A DNA stretch of 64,000 bases from Paenibacillus sp. (GTDB lineage Bacteria; Bacillota; Bacilli; Paenibacillales; YIM-B00363): contig NZ_DASQNA010000041.1 in NCBI RefSeq assembly GCF_035645195.1, forward strand, positions 310,001 through 374,000. Direction: 5' to 3'. The position numbers and the translations under genes were made by a program. Of this stretch, positions 54,159 through 62,509 are shown in pieces. Position 1 is the stretch's first letter. Every line of letters starts with the position of its first letter. A model generated the notes under the pieces. That model was not told where the DNA came from and did no database searches. It saw only the letters and a list, made by a program, of their open reading frames with translations.

Positions 54159-55114
54159 AAGCTGTTGCTGGAAACTCTCCTGGCGACCGCGTTCACGAGC
54201 AGCAGCAGCAGGAGATTGACGACGGAATTAAATAAGCCGACGGCCGTGGCGAAGCTGTAATTGGCGTTCAGCAAGCCGATTTTATACACATAGGTGGCGA
54301 TGATTTCCGATACGCTCAAGTTCAATGGGTTTTGCAGCAAGTAAATTTTCTCGAAGCCGACGGCCATGATGGTGCCGGCATTCAGGATGAGAATGATCGT
54401 CGCCGTCGGCAGCAGGCCCGGTACATCGATATGGAGCATCTTCCTCCATCGGGAAGCGCCGTCGACTTTGGCGGCTTCGTAAAGCGAAGGATCGACGCCG
54501 GCCAACGCGGCCAAATAGATGATCGCGGAGTATCCGGCGTTTTGCCAGACGTCGGACCATACGTACACCGACCGAAACAGGGACGGATCGCCCAGGATAT
54601 CCTTTCGCTCCATGCCGAATGCGGCCATCAGGTCGCCCACGATCCCAAGCCTTGGAGATAGAAACAAAATGATGATCGAAACCATCACTACGGTGGAAAT
54701 GAAGTACGGAGCGTACGTCACGAGCTGTACCGTTTTTTTGAAGAAACCGACCCGCACCTCGTTCAGGCAAAGCGCCAGCACGATCGGAATCGGGAAAGCG
54801 ATGAGCAAATGATACAGACTGATCAAAAGCGTATTTTGGATGAGGGTCCAGAACACCGGATTTTCGAAAAACAGCTTGAAGTGCTTGAGTCCCGCCCACG
54901 GGCTGCCCCAAATGCCAAGCATGACGTTGTAATCCTTAAAGGCGAGAACCGCGTTGGCGATCGGGATATATTTGAACAAAACGAAATACAGCACGGGAGG
55001 AATGACGAGCAAGTACAGCTGCCAGTGCCTTTTAAAGCTTTTAGCGGCCTGTGTCCACGGATCGGATTTGGTTTTTGTTCGCGGCTTCGTTTCGGCTGAG
55101 GCCATCATCGACAC
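54152..55114 (-). CDS. ABC transporter permease, LplB/YteP type
   Basis: 320 residues, six predicted helices, EAA loop YEAAKVDGASRWRKMLH, C-terminus RRVSSNSLW. First gene of the nine-gene operon. The start may be ATG 55114 or the second Met two codons later; GGAGGGATC lies upstream. No ATPase gene is present in the operon. Confidence 0.92.
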   Translation of the reverse strand: MSMMASAETKPRTKTKSDPWTQAAKSFKRHWQLYLLVIPPVLYFVLFKYIPIANAVLAFKDYNVMLGIWGSPWAGLKHFKLFFENPVFWTLIQNTLLISLYHLLIAFPIPIVLALCLNEVRVGFFKKTVQLVTYAPYFISTVVMVSIIILFLSPRLGIVGDLMAAFGMERKDILGDPSLFRSVYVWSDVWQNAGYSAIIYLAALAGVDPSLYEAAKVDGASRWRKMLHIDVPGLLPTATIILILNAGTIMAVGFEKIYLLQNPLNLSVSEIIATYVYKIGLLNANYSFATAVGLFNSVVNLLLLLLVNAVARRVSSNSLW

Positions 55115-55151
55115 AAGGGGATCCCTCCTTCGGAATTGGGATTTTCACGGA

Positions 55152-55180
55152 TGGTAGCGCTTTCTTTTCTTAGAATTCTA
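55152..55180 (-). promoter_or_regulatory. -10 box and cre site of the nine-gene operon
   Basis: TAGAAT (55180-55175) is followed nine bases on by AGAAAGCGCTACCA (55165-55152), a cre match with one mismatch. The distance from -10 to cre is the same as at pulA. No good -35 is visible, which suits an activator-dependent promoter served by the AraC-type regulator upstream. Confidence 0.5.
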
Positions 55181-55294
55181 GCCGTGCATTCCCCTTTCGA
55201 AAAAGGTACAACTGCGTTTCAGCGTACATTTGGGGTGGAAAACTAGGGGACATTTGCGTTTTCAAGTGCATTTTCGCCGCATGCGGCCGCCCGT

Positions 55295-57559
55295 TCACTC
55301 CGCCGGTTTTCGGTATAGACTCGGCGACAAGCCGGTCAGCCTCTTGAACGCTCTTCGGAACGAATGGGCGCTGTTATACCCGGTTTGCCCGGCGATGTCG
55401 TCGATCGTCAATTTGGTGTTCGTCAGAAGCTCCACCGCTTTGTTGATGCGCACCTTTTCGATATAATCCGAAAGATTTTCGTTCGTTTTCTCCTTGAAGA
55501 GCCTCGACAAAACCTTCTCGGGACGACCGACCGCTTCCGCGACTCGATACAGATTCAGGTCGGATTCCATGTAGATCTTCTCGATGACCTCGATCACCTG
55601 GTGAATCGTCTCGTGGTCGCTCTCTTCCCTCTCCTCTTGGTACGCCTCGCAGAACGCTTCGATCGCTTCCTCCAATTCACGCTGCATCTCATCTACATGC
55701 TCCGACCACTTAACGTGCAAAATGCGCTCCTTCAGCGCGCTGAACTTGTCGACGTTGCGGAACGTTTTCTGGTTGAACATTTTCAGCAAGGTCCCCTTCA
55801 ATTCGGTAATGAGCTGCTGCGCCATCTCCGAGGCAAGGAGGCGTTCCGCGAAGTTCATTCCGAAAATTTGCGACAGCAAACGCTTCGCTTCGCTCGACTC
55901 GCCGGATTTCAGCACTTTCAGCAGCCTTAGCTCCATGTCGATCGGATAATAATAGGTATGGGACTCCAGCGGCAGCATGTGATACCACAAAACCGCCTGA
56001 CCATCCTTCCGGCTCAGGCCGTCCAGAGCCTGCCGAGCTTCGTCGAACGACAAGCCGATATCGGACCAATCGCGAAACAGACGGCCCATAGCGACGGAAA
56101 TCGTCATGCGATAATCCGTTTCCATCGCGGCGCGAAGAGTGCCGAAGCCGCGCTCAAGCCGCGAAAGCTCCGTCTCGTCGGGCTCCTCTTCGTACATCAG
56201 CAGCAAGGCGATTTTATCCGCGTCCCAATACGTTAGGTGGTACCGATGCAGCCGAAGCTGCGGCAGCGCCTGCGCGATGATCAGCCGGGCGGCCTGCAGT
56301 TCGTCGAGAATTTCTTTGCTGTCCTCGCCGCCATATCCGTTCACCCGAATCACGCAGGCATATCCGATGGAAGCGCCGAGCTTGATGCCGACCTGATCCG
56401 CCATCGCTTCCATTTCCTTAGCCGAAGGGAACTCCCCCCGGAGCAGCCTTTTCAGAAAATTGTCCTGAAGCAGCGGCAGCTGCCGGTCGACTTCTTCCTG
56501 CAGCTTTTTGTTGGTGGTCATGAGCTCAGAAATATTGCCGTGAATAAAATCGTACTCGCTTTTGTTCCGCAGCGGATCCTGCCCCGCCTGCTCTCGAATG
56601 ACCGCGACCAGCCGGTGCAGCGGAGCGCTGTTGCGGTACGCCAAAAGCAAACATACCGCGAGCCCGACGAACAGGGTCGTTACGGCGACGATGGCGGTCG
56701 TCCGGCGGATGGCGTGCGCCTCATGCATAACCGCAGCTTTCGGAATGCCGGCTGTATACGTCCAGCCGTCGCGGTCGGATGTTGTGGAAATGAGCAGCGT
56801 ATCCCCGGAAATTTCGACTTGTTCCGCGGCCGCGTTCTCGGGAGCGATGCCGGTCCAAGCGATCATGCGGCCGTCTCGATCGCGTATATACGCCCATCCG
56901 CCGTACCGATCGGAAATGCTCCGGAGCATATTCGCGATTTTGCTCTGATCGATGGTGACGATTACCGTGCCCTGCGGTTGGTTGTAAGCGTTCAGGGGCA
57001 GCGACTGAATGTACGTAATGACAGAGACTTCCTTGCCGTTCCTTACGTACGGCTGCAGCGGTATGATCTCCCGATGATGGACCTCGTTCAGCATATCCCT
57101 CCATTGCTTCGGGGTAACCCCCCGGTATTGATGAAGCTGGTAAAAATGATCCGCTCGATAAAAGACCGAGCCCGGACCCAAAACGATATCCGAACGGTTC
57201 ATGTAAATATAAAAGCTTTCCAAAAAGTCGTTCGTATGGCTGTACCCCAAGAGCTCATGAGACAGCTCCCTTAACGCGGTTACGTCGCTTCCCTCCCCAT
57301 CGCCTCTTTGCATCAGCTGCCTCGTTAATCTGCGGTTCATCGCAAGTTGAATGGCGAATTGTTCGATTTCCGCAAAACGTCTCTCCAAATTGTCCTTCGT
57401 CTGATTCAGCACGAGTAAGCTGGACTCTACGGAATTCGTCTCGGCAATGTCGATCGATGTGCGATAAGAAATGATCCCCGAGATGAGCGGAATCATCAGG
57501 ATCGCCAAGTAGGAGATTAAAAATTTGCGGAACACATGGGACATACGCGTTCGAAACAC
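55295..57559 (-). CDS. Membrane-anchored AraC-type regulator with extracellular sensor
   Basis: 754 residues. Membrane helices near 12-34 and 290-312 enclose a Cache-like sensor of about 255 residues. A cytoplasmic linker follows, then two AraC helix-turn-helices at the C-terminus (IDDIAGQTGYNSAHSFRRAFKRLTGLSP). This one-component layout (YesS type) senses external oligosaccharides and activates transport and hydrolase operons. It lies between the nine-gene operon and the rhamnosidase operon, so either or both may be targets. Start ATG; an ATG seven codons further on is possible. Confidence 0.92.
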   Translation of the reverse strand: MFRTRMSHVFRKFLISYLAILMIPLISGIISYRTSIDIAETNSVESSLLVLNQTKDNLERRFAEIEQFAIQLAMNRRLTRQLMQRGDGEGSDVTALRELSHELLGYSHTNDFLESFYIYMNRSDIVLGPGSVFYRADHFYQLHQYRGVTPKQWRDMLNEVHHREIIPLQPYVRNGKEVSVITYIQSLPLNAYNQPQGTVIVTIDQSKIANMLRSISDRYGGWAYIRDRDGRMIAWTGIAPENAAAEQVEISGDTLLISTTSDRDGWTYTAGIPKAAVMHEAHAIRRTTAIVAVTTLFVGLAVCLLLAYRNSAPLHRLVAVIREQAGQDPLRNKSEYDFIHGNISELMTTNKKLQEEVDRQLPLLQDNFLKRLLRGEFPSAKEMEAMADQVGIKLGASIGYACVIRVNGYGGEDSKEILDELQAARLIIAQALPQLRLHRYHLTYWDADKIALLLMYEEEPDETELSRLERGFGTLRAAMETDYRMTISVAMGRLFRDWSDIGLSFDEARQALDGLSRKDGQAVLWYHMLPLESHTYYYPIDMELRLLKVLKSGESSEAKRLLSQIFGMNFAERLLASEMAQQLITELKGTLLKMFNQKTFRNVDKFSALKERILHVKWSEHVDEMQRELEEAIEAFCEAYQEEREESDHETIHQVIEVIEKIYMESDLNLYRVAEAVGRPEKVLSRLFKEKTNENLSDYIEKVRINKAVELLTNTKLTIDDIAGQTGYNSAHSFRRAFKRLTGLSPSLYRKPAE

Positions 57560-57590
57560 GATTTCACCCCTTCGTTACGGCATTGTCGGA

Positions 57591-57625
57591 AAAGAAAAAC
57601 GTCCCATAATTTTCGTTAAGGGACG
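57591..57625 (-). terminator. Terminator of the rhamnosidase operon
   Basis: Stem CGTCCC/GGGACG with AT-rich inner pairing (57600-57625), followed by TTTTTCTTT on the minus strand. Confidence 0.7.
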
Positions 57626-57649
57626 CTCTGTGTGGTCGAATATGTCGTT

Positions 57650-57742
57650 TTACGAGTCCGCGCCGCCGTCATCGGATACGGCCCGGAGGATGAAGACCTA
57701 ATCGCCGCCGTATAAGATCTTCTTCCAATTACCGCTGATCAT
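57650..57742 (-). pseudogene. Scar of a GH42 beta-galactosidase gene
   Basis: ATG 57742, with AAAGGGG upstream and a 14-base overlap with the GH78 gene, reads MISGNWKKILYGGD and then TAG. ILYGGD is how many GH42 enzymes begin (ILYGGDYNPEQW). The same frame continues after the TAG as VFILRAVSDDGGADS and TAA at 57650, which resembles the short C-terminal tail of GH42 proteins. Joining GGC GAT TA(T) to a codon ending in G before GTC TTC would create the TAG, so I read this as a roughly 2-kb in-gene deletion. The assignment rests on about 10 recognisable residues. Confidence 0.55.
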
Positions 57743-60446
57743 GGCGTACCCCTTTCTCGGCCGGCTGACGCTCGGCATGAGGAAGCGTACACTCGAATGA
57801 GGCGGCGCCGGAACCGGTACGGAATACGGCGTACCCGTCCGCAACGTGCAGGAGCTCGATCGCCGCGCCTTCGAAGCGAACGTCGTCCGCCTTCTCCGCC
57901 GGAATATGCACGATAGCGTCCGCGTTGCCGGGAATCTCGACCGCAACCGACAGCCTTCGCCCGCCGAGACGTTCCCAACGAACGCTTGCCCGTCCCGCCC
58001 GGATATCGGACCAAGCCTCGGCCCAGGCGACGTCGCCGACGACATTCGGTTTGATCGTGACGGCGAAGCGTCCCGTTTCGGGACGGTACCGATAGTCGAG
58101 GCCGGCGAGCCCGCTGTAAAGCCATTCTTCCAGGTGCCCCAGCATCAAATGATTTTGCGAGTTGCCGACGGTCGGACCGTCCCATGCTTCCGTCAGCGTG
58201 GTCGCGCCGTGCACGATCTGGTAGCCGTAGCTAGGTCGATCCGTAATCCTCGTCATTCGATACACGAGATCCGATCGGCCGCCTTGAGTTAACGCGAGAA
58301 GCACGTAACGATGTCCGACGTCCCCGGACGTCGTCTGATCTCCTCGGCCTTCGATATTGTCGACCAGTCGCTGCAGAACGGAGTCCCGGTATTCCTCCGG
58401 CACGAGCCCGACGACGAGCGGCATCGCCTGAGCGGCGTCGCTGCCGCCGCCGTACGTCGAAGCCGCGGCGTCGAAGAACTCCGCCTGGAACGCTTCGCGA
58501 ATCGAGCCGCCGAGCCGCTCGAACGTCCCCGCGTCCTCGGCCTTGCCCAACAGGTTGGCTATGCTCCGCATGGCCATCGCGAGCCCGTAAAACATGGCGG
58601 TCTCGACGAGCGGAACCGGGGTGTTTTGCGCGAACCCCGGTCCTTTCGGACCGATGTCGTACCAGTCGCCGAGCCCCTCTTGAAGGATGTACCCTTTCGA
58701 CTGGCCGTGCAAATACTCGAGGTACCGTTTCATCCCCTCGTAATGCCGGGAGAGCATCGCGCTGTTGCCGTAACGCTGCATCATCTCCCAAGCCGTCAGA
58801 ATGAACGCGCCTCCCCAAGAGGCCGAGTCCCGGAAGATATGCCATGGTTCTTGGAAGACTACATATTCCGGCGCAGTCGTCGGAACCATCCCGTTCGGCA
58901 GCTGCGCGTCGGCGATGTCGTCCAGCACTTTGCCGAGCAACGCCTCGATATCGTAATTGAACATCATCGACGGGCCCATCAGGTGAACCTGCTCCAACCA
59001 TCCCAGCTTCTCCCTGTGCGGGCAGTCCGTGAACACGCTCTTCATGTTGCTTAGAATCGCCCAATTGATGATTTCATGAATACGGTTGAGCATGTCGTCC
59101 GAGCATCGGAATCCGCCGGCGACGGGCGTATCCGGGTAAATCATTTGCCCTTCCAGCTCATGCAGCGTCGGTTTGCCGGCGGAGCCGTCGTCCAGCGCCC
59201 CGGCCGGTACGGCTCCCTCCACTTGCACGTAACTAAAGCCGTAATACGTGAATTTCGGACGCCACCGCTCGACGCCTTCGCCTCGTAACGTATAGCGAAG
59301 CTCATAAGGGGCGCCGGACCAGCGCTGATTCGCGGTGCCGTCTTCTTTCAACAGTTCGGCGGGTGTCAGCTTCACCACGGAGCCTTTCGGACCGCTGACC
59401 GCGATGGACGGCCAGCCGGAGAAGTTTTGCCCGAGATCGGCGACGAAGACGCCCGGCTTCGGCTGCGTCCAGCGAAGCGGATCGAACTTCCGCTTCACTT
59501 TGACCGGGGGCGCCGATTGGGCGACCAGCATGCCGGCCGGCGGCTCGACCTCGGCGGCCTCGACCCAGCGCGCGTCTTCCGCGAAGCCCGGCCGGTCCCA
59601 CCCTTCCTGCTCCAGGCGGGCGTCGTAATCCTCCCCGCCGTAGATGCAGGAGAAGGTCAGCGGACCGGCGCTCGTTGTCCAGGTGCGGTCGCTCCCGATA
59701 CGCTCCACGGTGCCGTCGGCGTACTCGAGGGCGATATCGACAAGACACCTCGGCGTGCCGTAGGAGTCCTTGAATTTCGTATACCGCCCGCCCGTTACAT
59801 GGTAGAAGCCGTTGCCGAGCAGCACGCCGGCGGCGTTGTCGCCCTGCTGCACGAAATCGGTCACGTCGTATACCGTGTATAAAACGGTTTTATCGTAATC
59901 CGTCCAGCCCGCATCCAACTCGTAGTCGCCCACCCGGTACCCGTTCAACCGGAGCTCATAATGTCCTAGGCCGCTGATGTAAACCCGTGCTTGCCGGAGC
60001 TCGCCTTGGACGCGAAATTCGCGTCGAAATAAAGGCATCGGCCGGCCTTCGGCGCCGGCGGCGGGATCCCCGATCCATCGGCCGGCCCATTCCGCTGCGG
60101 ACAGCTGCCCGGTTTCCCACCAAGCGATCTCGCTGTCCGACGCGCCGCCGCGATCGTCCCACACCGTCACGCGCCAAACATACCGCCGCCTCGGCCGCAG
60201 CGCCGCGCCTTCGTAACGAACGGACGTATGGCGTCCGCCCTCCACGATGCCGCTGTCCCACATGTCCGGCGCATCGTCCCGCAGCGCTTCCTCGCTGGAC
60301 GCCACGACGATGCGGTAAGCGGTTAAACGGAGCGGCTCGCCGGCCGGCGCGGCGAAAGACCAGCCGAATACCGGCGCGGAAGTATCGAGACCGATCGGAC
60401 AGGTCCGCCCATCCGTCCATAACGCAGCAACTTGCATCGTACCCAT
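57729..60446 (-). CDS. Alpha-L-rhamnosidase, glycoside hydrolase family 78
   Basis: 905 residues from ATG 60446 (MGTMQVAALW), with AAGGCGG upstream; an in-frame ATG at 60491 adds 15 unlikely residues. N-terminal fibronectin-like and jelly-roll domains (YRIVVASS, W-x-A-x-W-I) precede the (alpha/alpha)6 barrel, with the acid motif in TDCPHREKLGWLEQVH. A C-terminal beta domain follows. It releases terminal alpha-L-rhamnose. No signal peptide, so it acts in the cytoplasm on imported fragments. It is last in the operon apart from the GH42 scar. Confidence 0.94.
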   Translation of the reverse strand: MGTMQVAALWTDGRTCPIGLDTSAPVFGWSFAAPAGEPLRLTAYRIVVASSEEALRDDAPDMWDSGIVEGGRHTSVRYEGAALRPRRRYVWRVTVWDDRGGASDSEIAWWETGQLSAAEWAGRWIGDPAAGAEGRPMPLFRREFRVQGELRQARVYISGLGHYELRLNGYRVGDYELDAGWTDYDKTVLYTVYDVTDFVQQGDNAAGVLLGNGFYHVTGGRYTKFKDSYGTPRCLVDIALEYADGTVERIGSDRTWTTSAGPLTFSCIYGGEDYDARLEQEGWDRPGFAEDARWVEAAEVEPPAGMLVAQSAPPVKVKRKFDPLRWTQPKPGVFVADLGQNFSGWPSIAVSGPKGSVVKLTPAELLKEDGTANQRWSGAPYELRYTLRGEGVERWRPKFTYYGFSYVQVEGAVPAGALDDGSAGKPTLHELEGQMIYPDTPVAGGFRCSDDMLNRIHEIINWAILSNMKSVFTDCPHREKLGWLEQVHLMGPSMMFNYDIEALLGKVLDDIADAQLPNGMVPTTAPEYVVFQEPWHIFRDSASWGGAFILTAWEMMQRYGNSAMLSRHYEGMKRYLEYLHGQSKGYILQEGLGDWYDIGPKGPGFAQNTPVPLVETAMFYGLAMAMRSIANLLGKAEDAGTFERLGGSIREAFQAEFFDAAASTYGGGSDAAQAMPLVVGLVPEEYRDSVLQRLVDNIEGRGDQTTSGDVGHRYVLLALTQGGRSDLVYRMTRITDRPSYGYQIVHGATTLTEAWDGPTVGNSQNHLMLGHLEEWLYSGLAGLDYRYRPETGRFAVTIKPNVVGDVAWAEAWSDIRAGRASVRWERLGGRRLSVAVEIPGNADAIVHIPAEKADDVRFEGAAIELLHVADGYAVFRTGSGAASFECTLPHAERQPAEKGVRHDQR

Positions 60447-60491
60447 AGGTTCCGCCTTCTTTCTCTTACAAGAATGTTGTGTACGGCTCAC

Positions 60492-61460
60492 TCACTCCGC
60501 CAACGTAAGCCGCCGCAATAACGACAGCGTCATATGGAAAAAGCCTTGGTCGTTCGGATGAAGACCGTCCGCGTAAAAGCGCTCATGGTGCGGCGTCAAA
60601 GCAAGGCCGTCGATATACTGCACATTGGGCTGTGAGCCGCATATGCGCTCCAGCCTCTCATGGATGCCGAAGAACGGGCCGCACGGCTTCCTATCGTTCA
60701 GGTCCGCGCGCCACAGCGGCGACATGACGGCGATCGGCACGTCGGCGTACAATTCGCTCAATGTGCCGATGAAGCCGTCCGCCTGTTCCTCGAACCGCTC
60801 GATCGAATCGCAGAGCGCCCAGTCGTTCGTCCCATACGCTACAGTAACGAGATCCGGACGGTACGGCAGCGCCGGATCGATCATGCCGGGGTGAAACACG
60901 AATCCGCTGATCGCCTGGTTGAGCAAGTTCATCCGCAGCTGCCTCGCGAGCAAGACCGGGTACGTCTGGGAAGGGTGAACGGCGTTCATCCCTTGCGTAA
61001 TGGAATCTCCGAAGCACAGCAAATTTCGCGGGTGCGGCTCGGCGGGTTCGCAGGAGGCCCGCTCCGCCAGGACGAGCGCCTCGACAGTGACGCTGGCAAG
61101 GTACGGGAAGTATACCGTCACGCGCCGAGGCTTCCCCGGCTGAATCGGCAGGTCGATTGTCCATTCCCCGGCGCCTTCGTCGGTTACGGTATCTCCCGCG
61201 ACCCCGACCAGTACGTCGTCGACGTACACGTCGAAGAGCAGTTGCTCGGTCGTCCCCGGTTTGATCGCCGCGCGGTAACGCATTCGAAGAAAAGCGGAAT
61301 CCGTCCGAACGTCAAGACAAATTCCGGCGGAGTTATCGCAGCGAAATCGATGCGGCCGCCGCTCGAAAAACTCGAGCTGGGCATCGGTGAACCGCATCGG
61401 AAGCAGGCCGTTGCCGGCGTCGGCGACGCCGAGGCAGTTCCGGAACCATGAAGGCTTCAT
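60492..61460 (-). CDS. SGNH-hydrolase family esterase with N-terminal beta domain
   Basis: 322 residues. An N-terminal jelly-roll-like region (about 1-140) is followed by an SGNH domain: block I CFGDSITQG with the nucleophile Ser, block III GTNDW, and block V DGLHPND with the catalytic Asp and His. Such enzymes remove acetyl or other acyl groups from glycans. Start ATG overlaps the GH43-like stop by four bases. The set with GH78 and GH106-like genes suggests deacylation of a rhamnose-containing pectic or bacterial glycan. Confidence 0.92.
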   Translation of the reverse strand: MKPSWFRNCLGVADAGNGLLPMRFTDAQLEFFERRPHRFRCDNSAGICLDVRTDSAFLRMRYRAAIKPGTTEQLLFDVYVDDVLVGVAGDTVTDEGAGEWTIDLPIQPGKPRRVTVYFPYLASVTVEALVLAERASCEPAEPHPRNLLCFGDSITQGMNAVHPSQTYPVLLARQLRMNLLNQAISGFVFHPGMIDPALPYRPDLVTVAYGTNDWALCDSIERFEEQADGFIGTLSELYADVPIAVMSPLWRADLNDRKPCGPFFGIHERLERICGSQPNVQYIDGLALTPHHERFYADGLHPNDQGFFHMTLSLLRRLTLAE

Positions 61461-62473
61461 CGTTCCCCGTTCCCCTTAGGCAGCGGCTGCGAGGTCGCGA
61501 CCGTAATGGTCCGGTACTCCGGCCAGACGTTGCACGTCCGATCTCCCTCCTGCGGTTTCCTGCAAGCCGTATAGAAATGATAGAGAATTCCGTTGTGCGT
61601 AATGACGGAAGGCTTGTGCGCGAATACCGAGTCCAGTTCGCCCTCCTGCCCGACGGCGATGATCGGGTCCGGATGTTTAACCCAGTCGCGTAAATTATCC
61701 GAAACGGCGATTCCTTCCTGCGCACGCTTGTAGTCGTACCCGAAATAGAACATCACCCACCGGTCGCCGTCCCGGAGGACGCACGGATCGCTGGCGAATC
61801 CGCAGTCCCATCCGTCCGGCGTCACCTCAAGGACCGGATTGCGCTCGTGGCGAGTCCAATGAAGTAAGTCCGTAGACGTTGCCAGCCCGGTTTGCTCGAT
61901 CCATCGGCCGTGGTTCTGATTTTTGGCGTTGTAAAATAAATAGAAGGTCCCTTCATGTTCCAGCAGACATTCCTTATACAAGCCGCCTCGTTCCCACGGG
62001 TCTCCCTCCTCCGGCGTCAAAATCGGTTGTTCCAGCCGATTCCAGGTCAGCAGACTCTCATCTTCCGTCCACGCGAGGCCGATCTTCGCGGAGCCCTCCT
62101 CGTACCCTTCTCCCGGGTAGGAATGGTACGCGAGCCAATACTTCCCGTCCCACTTCTTGAGCGTTCCCGGTCCGTGCATGTCGTTGTCGCGCAGCAACCA
62201 AGTGCCGGCGATATTTTTCGCGTCCCATCCGGAGCCTTCGCCGCGGCGCAAGATCGTGGACAAGTGCTCCCAGCGCAGCAGATCGTCGCTGACGGCTAGC
62301 GCCGTTTGGTACCCCGCGCCGTCAAAGCCGACGTACATCATGTAGAAGCGATCATTGTGGCGGAACACGAACGGGCAATCCACGGCATGATAATCGAAGG
62401 CGCCTTGCACCCCCGAGCCGACCAGCACGGGCTCGTTCCATTTGTATGGCGTCAAACAGCTTGAAAGATCCAT
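61457..62473 (-). CDS. Five-bladed beta-propeller glycosidase, GH43/GH130-like
   Basis: 338 residues from ATG 62473 (MDLSSCLTPY), with GAGAGGAGA upstream; ATG 62494 overlaps the ribosome site. Propeller blades are seen as repeated FYMMYVGFDG, YWLAYHSYPG, FYLFYNAKN, WVMFYFGYD and LYHFYTACR, each near a DxxHWxR or DDLLRWE turn. This fits clan GH43/GH62/GH130 proteins. Catalytic acids cannot be assigned safely, so arabinosidase, xylosidase or phosphorylase activity remains open. No signal peptide. Tight overlap with the SGNH gene. Confidence 0.85.
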   Translation of the reverse strand: MDLSSCLTPYKWNEPVLVGSGVQGAFDYHAVDCPFVFRHNDRFYMMYVGFDGAGYQTALAVSDDLLRWEHLSTILRRGEGSGWDAKNIAGTWLLRDNDMHGPGTLKKWDGKYWLAYHSYPGEGYEEGSAKIGLAWTEDESLLTWNRLEQPILTPEEGDPWERGGLYKECLLEHEGTFYLFYNAKNQNHGRWIEQTGLATSTDLLHWTRHERNPVLEVTPDGWDCGFASDPCVLRDGDRWVMFYFGYDYKRAQEGIAVSDNLRDWVKHPDPIIAVGQEGELDSVFAHKPSVITHNGILYHFYTACRKPQEGDRTCNVWPEYRTITVATSQPLPKGNGER

Positions 62474-62509
62474 GGCCCATTCTCCTCTCCGCATGTAACC
62501 TGCAACCCG

